A stretch of 64,000 nucleotides of DNA from Pycnopodia helianthoides. Taxonomy: Eukaryota; Echinodermata; Asteroidea; Forcipulatida; Asteriidae. Position 1 is the stretch's first letter. Each line of letters starts with the position of its first letter. A model generated the notes under the pieces. The model did not search any database, was not told the origin of the DNA, and was given only the letters and a program-made list of their open reading frames with translations. The position numbers and the translations under genes are program-made. The stretch is taken from assembly GCA_032158295.1 (NCBI GenBank), contig CM063249.1, positions 13,558,078 through 13,622,077 of the forward strand, given 5' to 3'. Shown in pieces: positions 48,401 through 58,800 of this stretch.

Positions 48401-48817
48401 ATACATTGCTTATTGCACAACTGTGCAAAGAGTAAAACCCAAATAATAGTATCCAATAGTAAAACTCATGATTTCACAGTGTTAAATCTCAGTGACATTT
48501 CTTCCTGTCCTCTTCAGCATAAGTAAGTGGCTTATGGTGGTAACTTGACAAAAAATCATGATTTCTAAAGGGTCTCAAAAGAGCAACGTTTAATTTTCAT
48601 GAAAGAGTTCTCCTGGTTTTACATCCCAGTTCCTATCCAAGTATCCAATAGTAAAACCCATGATTTCTTATAATGTTAAATCCCAGTGACATTTCTTCCT
48701 GTCCTCTTCAGCACAAGTAAGCGGCCGGCAGAAACAACAGTCAGTTCAGATGCCACCTCATCATCCAAGAAGAAGTCCAAGTCATCTTTAAAGCTATCAG
48801 ACTTCAGTTCTTGGTGA
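29242..48817 (+). CDS. PPIL2: PPIL2: U-box and cyclophilin-type peptidyl-prolyl isomerase-like protein 2
   Basis: Nuclear protein of the activated spliceosome with an N-terminal U-box (E3 ligase-like) and a C-terminal cyclophilin domain. Exons: 29242-29273, 30668-30717, 32391-32439, 33293-33407, 33690-33741, 34081-34172, 35444-35609, 36887-36987, 39332-39376, 39928-40003, 41099-41204, 42335-42423, 43269-43302, 43462-43579, 44632-44688, 46397-46529, 47739-47908, 48712-48817. Starts MGKRQHQSDKM and ends LKLSDFSSW, both as in vertebrate PPIL2; about 530 codons against roughly 520 in human. Two exons (41099-41204 and 42335-42423) are each one base short of the expected frame. All other junctions agree in phase. 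In the cyclophilin domain, HRS, IQGG and KKH active-site residues are present. The position of CypA Trp121 is His. The gene looks intact and expressed apart from the two one-base gaps. Confidence 0.95.
30837..30998. repeat. 162-bp near-perfect palindrome
   Basis: CAAATATTGACTGCTT at the left edge and AAGCAGTCAATATTTG at the right, centred on CGAGGCGAAGCCGAG near 30917. It can extrude as a long hairpin. Part of a larger structure: 31003-31030 (ATTCTATCTG end) has an inverse partner at 31400-31427. In PPIL2 intron 2. Confidence 0.75.
32010..32106 (+). repeat. Dispersed repeat, family E, partial copy
   Basis: CAAGCCAGCTGGACCACTTG and GATTTGGCCAGCGGATCACT then GTTAAGG match the right-hand part of the copy at 24231. 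In a PPIL2 intron. Confidence 0.55.
33690..36987 (+). CDS. PPIL2: PPIL2 exons 5-8: end of U-box and central region
   Basis: Exons 33690-33741, 34081-34172, 35444-35609 and 36887-36987. They read ALIKLNFHKNADGKFHCPVT, HIVGVKPTGNVYAYEAVDEL, NWKDLLTDQPITRKDLIMLQ, DPSNLDKFNISAFYHVQNN and YYMNSTNSETKTILEELYRD, colinear with the vertebrate protein. This part forms the second U-box-like half and the linker that docks onto the spliceosome. The acceptor of the last exon is only 24 bases from the end of a repeat element. Confidence 0.93.
34800..35303. mobile_element. 504-bp nonautonomous hAT-like element
   Basis: Ends CAGCGGCGGCACCAG and, inverted, CAGCGACGGCGCTAC. Flanked by the 8-bp direct repeat GTGATGAC at 34792-34799 and 35304-35311, the size expected for hAT transposition. 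The interior has G-rich blocks (GGGGGGGCAA) near both ends and no transposase. In a PPIL2 intron. Confidence 0.75.
36468..36862 (+). mobile_element. Family A miniature element, copy 2
   Basis: Same ends and body as the copy at 20451, about 395 bp, within a PPIL2 intron. Its last base is 24 bases before the coding exon at 36887, so the branch region of that intron lies in or next to the element. Confidence 0.85.
37203..37398. mobile_element. 196-bp inverted-repeat element with internal 37-bp duplication
   Basis: Ends TGTAATATCAGC and GCTGATATTACA. The right half holds two adjacent 37-bp copies (37311-37347 and 37348-37384) containing GTGGACTTAGGCAGTGAGTC. Noncoding, in a PPIL2 intron. Confidence 0.65.
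38006..38077 (+). other. tRNA-like module, copy 1 (acceptor stem disrupted)
   Basis: D-arm GCTCAGTTGGTAGAGC and T-arm GGTTCAAATCC are present. The 3' acceptor strand reads TAGAGTC instead of TCTAGTC and no longer pairs with GGCTAGA. Probably a tRNA-derived repeat, not a working gene. Confidence 0.55.
38322..38393 (+). other. tRNA-like module, copy 2 (folds as a 72-nt cloverleaf)
   Basis: GGCTAGA pairs with TCTAGTC, the D-stem GCTC/GAGC is perfect and the anticodon stem is CCGG/CCGG. The loop ACGTTAA puts GTT (Asn) at the anticodon but has C at position 33, where U is invariant, and the T-stem has mismatches. With three related copies in the window and a shared TTTCTTTGTTCAACCCC-type tail, it looks like the head of a SINE. 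Confidence 0.55.
38871..39264 (-). mobile_element. Family A miniature element, copy 3, reverse orientation
   Basis: Inverse of the other copies, TTAA on both edges, in a PPIL2 intron. Ends 67 bases before the exon at 39332. Confidence 0.85.
39332..40003 (+). CDS. PPIL2: PPIL2 exons 9-10: linker before the cyclophilin domain
   Basis: Exons 39332-39376 (a Lys/Asp-rich piece, EKKADDNKGADHLNA) and 39928-40003 (AHYSTGMVAAGFTSTVMSPE). AHYSTG and FTST are hallmark PPIL2 linker residues. Phase 0, then phase 1. Confidence 0.92.
39507..39822. mobile_element. Foldback element in a PPIL2 intron
   Basis: Two arms of about 75 bases (from AGAAACAGTTTTTT on the left to AAAAAACTGTTTCT on the right) surround about 165 bases. 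The inner arm parts, ACTCACAATCC and GGATTGTGAGT, match exactly. No coding. Confidence 0.75.
40071..40529 (+). mobile_element. TTAA-flanked inverted-repeat element, family C
   Basis: Left end TTAAAGGTAGTGTCCATAGA, right end the inverse of TTAAAGGTAGGTCATAGATT. About 460 bp, noncoding, beginning 67 bases after the donor of the PPIL2 exon that ends at 40003. Confidence 0.7.
40655..41050 (+). mobile_element. Family A miniature element, copy 4
   Basis: Somewhat diverged copy (GAACTTTACAG at the left end, TTTTCC at the right). Ends 48 bases before the PPIL2 exon at 41099. Confidence 0.82.
41099..41204 (+). CDS. PPIL2: PPIL2 exon 11: start of cyclophilin domain, one base short
   Basis: Reads IDEDVIRYERVKKKGYV, then meets TAA at about 41158. 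One base further in frame the expected sequence continues as RLMTNKGVLNLELHCDL up to the donor GTAAGTAC. The exon is 106 nt where 107 is needed. The gap lies at about 41150-41156, where GTCGT stands for an expected six bases (a CC reduced to C would do). Splice sites are intact, so this is either a sequencing error or a true frameshift. Confidence 0.85.
42335..42423 (+). CDS. PPIL2: PPIL2 exon 12: cyclophilin core, one base short
   Basis: Reads VKKTCENFLKL, then the frame breaks at about 42365-42370 (TTGGTGCTAAG). From there the expected continuation AKGYYKGTIFHRSIKNFM lies one base over. The exon is 89 nt where 90 is needed. It contains the HRS arginine and the phenylalanine of the isomerase active site. 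Both splice sites are good. Confidence 0.85.
43269..46529 (+). CDS. PPIL2: PPIL2 exons 13-16: rest of cyclophilin domain
   Basis: Exons 43269-43302, 43462-43579, 44632-44688 and 46397-46529 read IQGGDPLGTGKGGESAWDGP, IKDEFKLGLSHTGRGILSMA, NSGPDTNKSQFFITYRSCKH, LDKKHTIFGRLVGGMDTLAN, MERVETDKKDRPKEVITIED. These hold the active-site Gln (IQGG), the SMANSGP loop, FFIT and the catalytic-site His of KKH. At the residue matching Trp121 of cyclophilin A there is His. Phases 1, 2, 2, 0 all agree. Confidence 0.94.
46542..46800 (-). repeat. Dispersed repeat, family E, inverse copy
   Basis: Starts CCCTTAACATTGGTCTGGTG and ends CTGGTCGTTGAAAACATTTA then GGGCAAAC, the inverse of the copy at 24231. It begins 13 bases after the donor of the PPIL2 exon ending at 46529. 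Confidence 0.65.
46974..47390 (+). repeat. Tandem duplication of about 208 bp
   Basis: Two copies, beginning TTAACCCAATCTCACCCAGT at 46974 and TTAACCCTATCTTACCCAGT at about 47182, both ending in TATTTTCAAAGCAAGCTG. In a PPIL2 intron, no coding. Confidence 0.8.
47739..48817 (+). CDS. PPIL2: PPIL2 exons 17-18: charged C-terminal tail
   Basis: Exon 47739-47908 reads LASERRKKQEEMDSKRDNQP and later YRRGVGKYIPSTATSPS; RRGVGKYI is conserved in PPIL2. The last exon 48712-48817 is Ser/Lys-rich and ends SLKLSDFSSW with TGA at 48815-48817, matching the family end. The tail is probably disordered and nuclear. Confidence 0.92.
48449..48729 (+). repeat. Tandem duplication covering the acceptor of the last PPIL2 exon
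   Basis: About 90 bases at 48449-48538 recur at 48640-48729: GTATCCAATAGTAAAACTCA, GTGACATTTCTTCCTGTCCT and the acceptor TCTTCAGCA are in both. The downstream copy is the coding one (CACAAGTAAGCGG); the upstream copy reads CATAAGTAAGTGG. Confidence 0.8.
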
Positions 48818-49661
48818 CAGAATGGGATTGTTATCAGAATTCTCAAGTTTCACTTGAGATAACCAGTTGTACCAGCAACTGCTTTGCAGAGCAACCAACC
48901 CTCTTGGGTAAGGGTCCTCTATCTTCCTTGGTCATTCTTGTCTGGAGATTTGTAATTTCTTAAATGTTAAAATTTCCGGAGGGAGTATTTTGAGGTGGGT
49001 TGGGGTTGTTTACTTTATGCATTGATCCAAACTGCAAGGCATTTCTTTTGCATGATGAATTATTTTACAAACCCATCCCTAGGGCACCCTTGATACCAAG
49101 AAATAGTTTGGAGTCGGTTGAGTTTATTAGAACGACATTGTGGATTTTCGCCATTGGTTTTTTGTCCCTTTTCTTTAAACTTTCTTATTAACGAAATTTT
49201 TGGGTAGTGTAAAAAACTAAAAAACAACAACAACACAAGTACAGATCCTACCAAAAAATGGTATTAAGCACAATTTGTACTTGAAGTTAAGACTTTTGCT
49301 AAGAGGCTAGATCGGGAAAATACTTTTCCCCATCTCCCATCTTTCATCACTTACCCCACCACCCTTACATCCTTGCCCTTCTTCCTTCCCATCCCTACAT
49401 TGCCTTCACAGGAAGGTTTCATAATGTATGTTAATAAAAAAAAGATTTCAGAAAAATGTACACACGCCTTGACGAGTATTTTCTCGGTCTTTCTCAGTTA
49501 GAGAAAAGTGATAATTTAAGATAAATGTTTAAGGTTATCCTTTAAACCTTTATCATGTTGTTAGTTAATAATTTTTGTAAAATTTCATTGCACTGCTCTT
49601 TTTCAAATAGGGTACTTTAATTTGATGTAAAATGTGTAAATATTAATGTGCATTTTCATAG

Positions 49662-49667
49662 AATAAA
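49662..49667 (+). terminator. PPIL2: PPIL2 poly(A) signal
   Basis: AATAAA about 850 bases after the PPIL2 stop in an AT-rich 3' UTR, followed within about 30 bases by GTGTGCTGTTGAGTT, a GU-rich downstream element. This is the best candidate for the transcript end. Confidence 0.6.
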
Positions 49668-52597
49668 CTTCAAAAGGGGAAGTGTGCTGTTGAGTTATTT
49701 ATTTTTGTGGTTGTAAAAGAAACTTTTGTTTACTCCCTAACTATATTTTCTGTATAAATTACATTCTTATTTTCATTATTACTTTCCTAATAATACAACG
49801 GACTGTGAGCCACATCTAAGATTGACATTGGTCTGTATTTTGATAATGTCATGTAAGATATAGGCCTAACACACATTACAAAGGATTGTTACATAAAAAG
49901 CAGTACAACATTGCCAGTATTTGAGAAAAAAATAGGGTTTCGGTTGAAACCCTAGTATTTAATAATAATAACTAGTTTTTGTATGCGCTTTATCTACGGG
50001 CGTCTCTAAGACCTTATAATTATTTTTTCCAGAATTTGTTTTGGAATTATGGGACTCATTTATGTAACGCCTTATAATGGTTTACAAGGTGCTGCGGTGC
50101 GTTTAGCTGCCACTGCCAGAAACACCGGGGAAAACCCCTTCTCTTAGCAATAAGTGTAACTGGGTTCTTGTGCACTACACAACACACGGGACCTACGGCT
50201 TTACGTCCAATTCGAAAGACAAGGCAATAATGGTTAAGTGTCTTGCTGTTTTAACTCCGTTTGTACGCCCCAATTTATCATTGTAACTTCTCCAAACTGG
50301 TGAGAGAGCCTAAGATTTGAGTGTTCAGAGGGACAGGGGAAGTTGAGGTGAGGAAGGTTCCTCCACACTCTACGAGTAATTGCTCTTCATTTGTACACCA
50401 AAGTACCCCCCTTCCAACATATGTTGACTTCTTCGAAGCTTGCTATAGTTGATCAAAATACATGTAGTCGTAAACTCTTTTCAAAGACTAGCATGGAATT
50501 AAGTAAGTTTATTTATCATTTCATCATTTCTTGTTGACCCTGTTTTGCAGCCAGAAATTAGTACTGGTAGAATTTAAAAAGTTGGTGAGCAGACGGATTA
50601 GTTTGTTTTACTGACCAGTGTGTACTTTTTTTTTCTCAGCGTGAATTTCTCGTAAATCAAATAACAATATTTACCCAGATGTTTTTTGGAAATTTTGTGA
50701 CATTTCCCGAATAGGTATTTTGTACGAAAGGGGCTAGTTCACTAAATTAGTAATAGCTTTTTATTACAAAACAAATTATCCGAACAAGTGATGTGCTGCA
50801 AGCCTGTGTCAATCAGTGCCACTGCCTAAGCTGCCCCAGATGATCGGATTTCATTTAATTGAACGCCTCTTTTTGTAATTATAACAGGCAAATTACAGGT
50901 TGATCATGGGCGTAATTATTCCTCAGGCCTAAAGATCACCAAGAGATCTAAAGGCTAAGGGACAAGGTCCGTTTTGGAGGAAATATATTGCCGATTGCGT
51001 AATGATCGTCTAACCCCCTGTTAATACACAGGTACTCTAAAACAAGGATACCTTAACAAGTTAACTTCAGCAATCAATATTCTAGGGATTTTTTTAATTG
51101 ACAACCTGTTTCTTTAGTGCTAACGAATGTACAAGTCTACACCATTATCTGAAACCTAATATTGAGCCAACAATATTTACAGTAGCCAACGGCAATTGTA
51201 GTAACCAACTACAATGGTAGTAATCATCAACACTTGCATGTGACCATCAACAGTCCGATGTAACCAAACCATCAACAGTACGATGTAACCATAATGTAAC
51301 CATTAACAGTCACATGTAACCATTAAGCCAGTGTATGTAACACTCAGCACTTTCAAGTATCCCTTTGTATTTGTGCTACCACGGACAGTGACCCCAAGGT
51401 CTCTATGGGAAACACTCAATACCGGTTTACACTACAAGCAACGCACTCGTATAGTAACCATCAATACTTCCAGAACTGTGTTTGCATTCACCCCAAGCCC
51501 AAAACTTTTGTAGCCTGCCTCTATACACTTCCCCGGCGCTTGCGACCCGCGCTGTCCTAGTGTTGCACTACTGCAAGTACTAGAAGGTGTTCTCGCCCTT
51601 GTCACAAGCCAAGGCATTTGCGACCGTCACTACACTTTACTAGCGTGTTACAAAAACCAACCACGTTAAAACATATACATACACAGAAACGTTCCACAAC
51701 TTATGTAAGAAGAATGTCTTATAGGCACTTATATACCAGAATGAACAACCGCTACAATATTACAATTTTAACCTGAAATAACGTATAGCGTAATAGTATT
51801 GCTGAGGTAGGCTCATGAAACTCGCAAGGCAATTCTAATGAACCTCTCCTGCAGTATGCCTAAATAATCCCGAATGCCATAAATAAAGTGTTTCTGAGCT
51901 CAATATAACATATAAATTATCCAAGATGATAACGCCAGTACAATGGAAACTTGATTTAATTTCAAATAACCGTTTAGCAAATTGTTTACACTCTACATTA
52001 ATATTTTAAATTCATTTGAGTTACCACTGTTAAAATTTAAAGCATTGATTTTTGACTAATCTTAAACGTATCCGGGCCGAGCTTATCTTTCATCTGGGGA
52101 CCCTAAACTATACATGGTGCAAACATAATTTTTCCAAAATGTTTTGGACCATTTTTGTGCCCATTTTTGTGCCCATTTGTTGTGCCCATATAACTACATT
52201 TCTTCCAAATTCTTGGTCCAAATGTTTAAAAAAATGTTTTGTGCTGACATAGGTGATCACATAGCGACATTTTTTCTTTCTGAGGTCACCGTTAGTGGGG
52301 CGTTATGGCCGCCAGCTTTGGTGGACGTATTATTTAGGCCTAAATCACCATAGGGCACTGCCACACGTTAGGGGGATATTTTCTATAATCTATCATTGGC
52401 CTGAATAATAAGAAAGGAACGTGTCCGAAATAATTATATTGACAGAATCAAGGTGGGTTGTGCTGTTAGACCCAAGTGAAAATTACTAACTATCATTGTG
52501 TCTTACAATTCAGAGATGAGCTATCGCAATAGCATTTAAATTTAAATTGTGTTATATAAATATTAAATAAATAATGTAGGTAGTGGGTTGGAATTAG
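49668..52597. other. Interval between PPIL2 and the fibrinogen-related gene
   Basis: Convergent intergenic region, presumably including the 3' UTR of the fibrinogen gene on its right. A repeat-like stretch at about 49965-50270 contains ACACCGGGGAAAACCCC and a text resembling other dispersed marine-invertebrate repeats. The degenerate GTAACCAT repeat is at 51181. No coding exon seen. Confidence 0.5.
51181..51340 (+). repeat. Degenerate short tandem repeat
   Basis: Irregular repetition of GTAACCATCAACAGT-like units (GTGACCATCAACAGTCCGAT, GTAACCATTAACAGTCACAT). Between PPIL2 and the fibrinogen gene. Confidence 0.6.
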
Positions 52598-52884
52598 TTA
52601 GCGGTCGCGACGGATCTTCATTTCACTCTTCACAATCTGTTTTCCTTCCCAAGTACTCCAACGAATACCTCGATACTCCTGACCCGAATAATTGACGCGA
52701 TGCGAATATTCGCCGTTGAGGTTGCTTTCCACAATCCTCCCATGATAACCACCTTGAGGAGCACCTGAACAACGGTCAAACCACCAACCTCCCTCCAGTA
52801 GACCAGCACAGTTAGCAGCATCACCATCGTTGTCATGGTCGTAGGTTGAGAATGGCCGGTTGCTTATCAAATCAAGAACATCAC
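52598..52884 (-). CDS. Fibrinogen-related gene last exon: end of fibrinogen domain
   Basis: Reads DVLDLISNRPFSTYDHDNDG, NCAGLLEGGWWFDRCSGAPQ, YRGIRWSTWEGKQIVKSEMK and IRRDR, then TAA at 52600-52598. TYDHDND carries the acidic residues of the calcium site; GGWWFDRC, IRW.TW and S.MKIR are typical. Starts in phase 1 and so can follow either exon 4 or discoidin exon B. Confidence 0.92.
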
Positions 52885-55800
52885 CTTAGAAAAAATTAAT
52901 ACAATTTTGGTTAGACGCACATCTCTATATAATTTCAGGCATGGGTTGGAATGTTTAAAAAGGTATATACGTCCCCTGTCGCAATAATGGGTTCGCAGAG
53001 TGAACACAATTATCTGCTGAGCAGCGGCGAAAATAAGATGACCTGTTTAAAGGTACACGTGCCTTGAATCGGCCGAGTTGGTCTATACAAAGCGTTTGTA
53101 AACCGTTTGTTATAGAATGCACATGGTTAGAAAGATGTTTAAAAAAGAACACAAGGATCCACACAAATATGCCTCGAAATTGCGTGGTTTTCCTTTTACA
53201 TCGTTAACTAACACAGTCGGCCATTTTATGGAGTCAAACTTTTGACTCCACAAAATGGCCGACCGTGTTAGTTCGCAAAGTTCAAGGAAAAACACGCAAT
53301 TTCGAGGCATATTTGTGTGGATCATTGTATTCTACTTTTAAACATCTTTCTAACCATTAGCATTTTATAACAAACGGTTACAAACGCTTTGTATAGACCA
53401 ACTCGATCGATCCAAGGCAACGTGTTAATGTGTAAAAGGGTTTCACCGCTTGTATGTTTGTGTTTGCTTTCTGAACGACCTCCATTTCAGTGCTTGTTTT
53501 GCCGTGTTTCAGTTTTCTATACGAAAATCTGACGTAAAGATAAAAACAAATACATTGTGTAAAAAAGTAGAACAAGTTTTACCTCTGATGGTCTTTATTT
53601 CAAATGGGGACACGAACGGACAACAAGTGGGGTAGGAGGTACCTCCTTAGACACCACTCTGAGAAAGCCTTAATACACCTAATCCCTCACAAACCCAATT
53701 GCAAATTACAAAATTATGTGTAAACTGAGTTCAACAAAGATCATTGATTTGAATTGCATAAATCAAGTACTAAATCTATATGGCATATTTCGACAGCGCA
53801 AGTAGCATAGATTTTTGTTTATACTGTGGCTTATGGATGGTCATCAGTGACCCAACTAAGAATTGCTAATGCATTCCTATCCATGAATAATACCCCAAAG
53901 GATGCAACTGGCCTAGAGGAACAACTGCATAAAGAAAATCATCCAAGATATCCACGTGTAGTCAATTCCTTAAATAATTTTTGCAGCAGTGTGCCTACCT
54001 TTGCAGCCAATAAGCTCTATGCGCATCGATGGCCATTCTTTATATTCAGTTGGTAAAATTCGAACATAGCGTGCTCGTATGGGCCTCTGGAATAAGCTCG
54101 TAACTGCTTCCACATCGTCAACATTTCCTGGAAACACCTGTATAAGGTATAGTCAACATAACAACTTAAAATTTGATTCAACTTTTACATGTGTTTTGCA
54201 AATATTGCACACCTTTCCTCGTTCAAAGCTCTGTCGACGGTTTGACCATTCAATACAATAATCACCTTTTTGAATGATACATGCACTGCGCCAGCCTGCG
54301 ATATATCATGTCGTAAATGCATCTACAAAGTACATGGATAGTTTTGTGCTAATTTGTTCTACCATACACAACCCGTTGGTTTAAGTGTATAAAATATAAG
54401 TTTAAATTTTCCTGCAAATTTTATGAGGAGTAGGGAGGTTAATTTATATATTATCCAGTCAAGATTTTAACAAAATTTAAAGATCCCCCCCCCCAAAAAA
54501 GAAGAAAGATACGGTCTTCTTGAAAACTACCTCTTCTTCTTGCAAAGATGAGCTGCGTACGTAATGCCATGTTTGTTGATAGTCGCTGTACTTCACTTTG
54601 TATTTTGTCACCCAGTCATGGTATTCTCCCCGAGGATCCGTGCTCCCTTGCATAATGACACCTTCGACCTGCTTCGTTGTCTCCAAATCCACCTGAAACC
54701 AGGGTGTTTTGCGGTCGTTTCTTGCCGGACACCAGCCACCAACGACACCTTTGCTTCCACGCTGGTTGAGTCGTCCATTACTCGGCATACAATTATCATT
54801 TGGCCGGTCCGTCACTGTATGAAAACTCGACGCTCTAATGTTGGAGTCAGGGATGCTACCGTCCTCCATTCCAAGACGTTGACCGCAAATCCCGTGACCT
54901 AAAAATCATACAGGTTATAAACTAATTACTTACGAATTTGAGTCATTTCTGTTTGTCATACCTCGTCGACAACCAATGTACGGCTCAGGGGAGTGATGTA
55001 CCCCACGGGGTACATTACCTTAATCGCGCCCACCGTTGGTCATTTCCACGGCCACAAGTGTTACAGGGGTGTATGAGCTTGTAACTATAATGCTGGTACT
55101 ATGTAAAGTGTTTGGATTTGTTCAACTTAACAACGAAATGCAATCATTCAACAAAAAATTAATAAAGAAGTGTAATTGATTTCACTTCATATTGCTGTTT
55201 TCCCCTCTTGAAATGAATCCATGGTATAACAAAACAATATACGCTGTGTGATGGGGTCCATTTGGTTTTGTACACCCTAGGGGCAAATGGAACCTTGGCT
55301 TTGCCTCGGGCACCATCTGCCCGTCGGGTGTACAAAACACAATGAACCCCATCACAGCGTGCATCAATGTCTAGTGTGATCACATCCAAATGAAACGACA
55401 GTTGGTTTAATCTTGACATCAAAAGCAATTCGATGGGTGAAAATTTGAAACAAAATGCAATTTATCTTTTTATTCCAACCTCAAAATCATACAGACGAAT
55501 GATATACTATCGGTAGTTTAGTGCTAGCTGCACATCGGGGTTTGCACCTGGTTATGACTGGAAGGCCTATAAGTTATCATGAAGTTAAACTAAGTGCTCC
55601 CATACAACTGTTGAATATTTATTAAAGAGACATACCGGCTTACTGTTTACCTAAGTTAGTGTTGTGGAATCACAGGCAATTATTTTAAGATGGTTGTAAA
55701 ATATCACGTAATTAACGAAAAATGTAAAGAAAAAACCGCGGTCAAAGGTCAGCGTATACGCTTTTCCAGCCGTTGCAATTGTCAAGTTACGTGACATTGT

Positions 55801-58800
55801 TGTGAGTAGACTGGTGCGCTGTTTGATGAATTAATTATAACAATGGCGAGGCATGAGGATCCAGTCTTCATATCCATCAAGCACAAATTCACATGTAATT
55901 AAAAAACCGAGATATACTCACGTCAGTCTAGTCCGATCCACACTAAAAAATATAACTTGTGTTCTGTGGACATCGTGGAGCTAACCCTAACCGTCCCCCG
56001 CCACGTGTGTAGCGCAGGCAACACGTAACGTGACAATATAGTTAGGGGAAATAGCTAGGGGTACAGACTAAAACCATCGTAAACAAAACTTAATAAATGG
56101 TCTGGCTCCCACCCCTCCCTCAAGCTCCGAGTTCATGCCTCTCTGGCCCCACGGCACCGGCTGTACGGGACATGCCCCATTGTTTACTTTCCGCTAGCTC
56201 CCCATGTTGATGCGCCGTAAAACACGCTTCCGTTGCACGGACTCTCTGATTGCAAATCTTACGTTCAATTTTTCATCATTATTTACAGCTTGTCTGAATA
56301 CATAGTCCTTTTTGTCAAATACTCATGAATAATTTTTTTAAAGAATTTTTTTTAACCTGGTTCAGTTATTTACTTTTATATGGCTGGAAGTAAAACTAAA
56401 TCCGAAGATCACGTGATTCATCCGAACCACACTTTAGTTCGGATAAATCACGTGACTTTGTTTTTCTGAAAAATGCTCGAAAACGGCAAAATTTGAAGGT
56501 TTCTTTTAGGAACCGTTCTTCATACCGGAAAGACCTTTTGAGTCATGTTTTAGTCTGTTTTTGTAGCCCAAATAGCCCAACGAAGCCGGTGTGTTCCTTT
56601 AATATATTAACACAAATTTAAAATCTCATTGGGTAGCTATGTTTCTTAATACAATCACAGAACGTGATCCCGTGTCAGTGTAATAATATCTGGGTCTCTG
56701 AATGTCTTTCAAAGCACTGGCTGTCTCTGTACTCACCAATTGGACCAAACCCTGAACTTCCCACTTGCAATGTATACTCGTTACTGATTATGCGGAATGG
56801 CCTTTTCGTCAAAGAGCCTTCTTTGTTGCTTTCATCTGTGAGATCCACACGGATAGTCCAGTTAGACTCAGCATCTAGGCCAGTCAGCAGACGGACTGCT
56901 TCATTACCGAGCCAGAACTCCCCTTGAAGGTTACCAAAGCCTTCTCTATACTCGCTCCAGTTCCGAGTGAAATTCACAGATCCACCCAGACGCCTCTGAA
57001 ATACCTTTACACAAGTAAATGATACGCTTCTTTTACACAGGTTGCTTCGTAAAAGTATGGGGGAAAATACTGAACTATGTTAGAAAAATGTATAAATTCT
57101 TTAAAATAAAGTCGTCCTGTTTTTAATAAAAACTATATCAGGGGCAAATATTTTTCCAGGAGCTGCTACTACTATGAGTTTGATATTCCCAAAACAAAGG
57201 TATGGTTTTAATGAGAAGATTATGTTTTTTGTTTATTTACCAGCCATCCAGTAGTACCGTTCATGTCACAGTATACGTCCAGCACCTCTGGCTGGTTGTT
57301 GGGCAAATAGATGGTGTAAACACCACTCTCAGTATTACCGGCATCTAACAACGCCTGACAGTCGGTGTGCTTGTCATCTGAACAGTATGTTAAAAAGGTA
57401 TTCGTAGGCATTACATTACACCTGATAAAAAGTTGCAGTTTATTTGTATTTATGCTTTAAAAAAAACACTCACACCCAAATCTCGCGCTACTAGAACGAG
57501 CACCTCTGCTTATACGTCAAATATTGAAAGTTTTACATTGATTACGAACTATCTTTGACATTTTATTTCTTTATATAAAGCATCTTGAATACTCACAATG
57601 GCAGTTAAAATAGTCATGAATCGTCTCTACGTCGTCAGTAAACATCGGTTGATCAGTGTAGTAAGATTTAAACGGTCTCTTCGGTGCTACGGCGTTTACT
57701 CCCCCAGGTAATAGAACGGCACAAGAGCATCGTTCTTTATGACTACCCGGCATCACCCAACGGAGTTTGCCTTCATGGTCCGGCTCTTGATCAAAATAAC
57801 ACACCTTTTCTGCAGCTCCTTCATTGACAACTTAACAGAAATCGATTACATAATAATTAAATTAGGCGTAAGTAGTAAAAGGTCTTTATAAATTTAATGA
57901 TAAATCAATACCAAGGTGCCAAAACATTACCGTAAAATTTCCGGGTACCACCGACAATTTTTAACGCCATGTAACTGAATTATGTAGTGCAGATTTCAGT
58001 CATCGGAAAGGGTTTTCAAACACTGAACAAATGCTACACAAGGTGTGACCCTACATTGACTGCCGGTTCAAACCGGAAGTTGAAATGTTCAAAAATTCAA
58101 ATCTCAAGACCTGCTTATCATTTCATCACAATTTCAACATCAGATTGTAAGTATTTGAGCCTGCTCAAACTTTTGCAAAGAGATAATACCAATTTGGTCT
58201 TTACTTCTGGTTGAAATTGAACGTTAAAGCCCGCGTACGATTGACACACATTTAAACCGCTTAAAAAGAACGGAACATAAACGCACAATGTTGACTACAA
58301 GTACTCCAGTGAATACATATAATGTCTCCATTAACCATAATATAAGGTTCAAAGTCCACAAAGCCTGATTTGGCATTAGGCTCGGTAAGTCTTTGATAAC
58401 AGCCGTCCACGCGAAACCAATGTGAGCATTATTCTAACAGACACACTTTCCAAACTTCCATAACCTTCAAACTTAACACAGAAGTACATAAGCTGTTTTG
58501 TCAATCTATACATCTTATGAAACCGCTAAACATACTTCATTAAAGTTGCACTGACATGACCCTTTTTGACCTCGTTTTCCGGTCAAAACCGGAAGCTGAA
58601 GTGAGAATACATCCCGGGTCTCGTTTTGAGTTCTACAGACAGTGAACTGGTATTTTGACATAGTCTCTGTGTATGAAATAACATTTGAACACTAGGCCTT
58701 CAAATTTTGAGAGCAATGTAAGTTCAAAATAGTTTAATACTTAAATTTGAATATAACAAATTAGCAATGTTGTCTCGATAACATCATATGTTTTGAAAAT

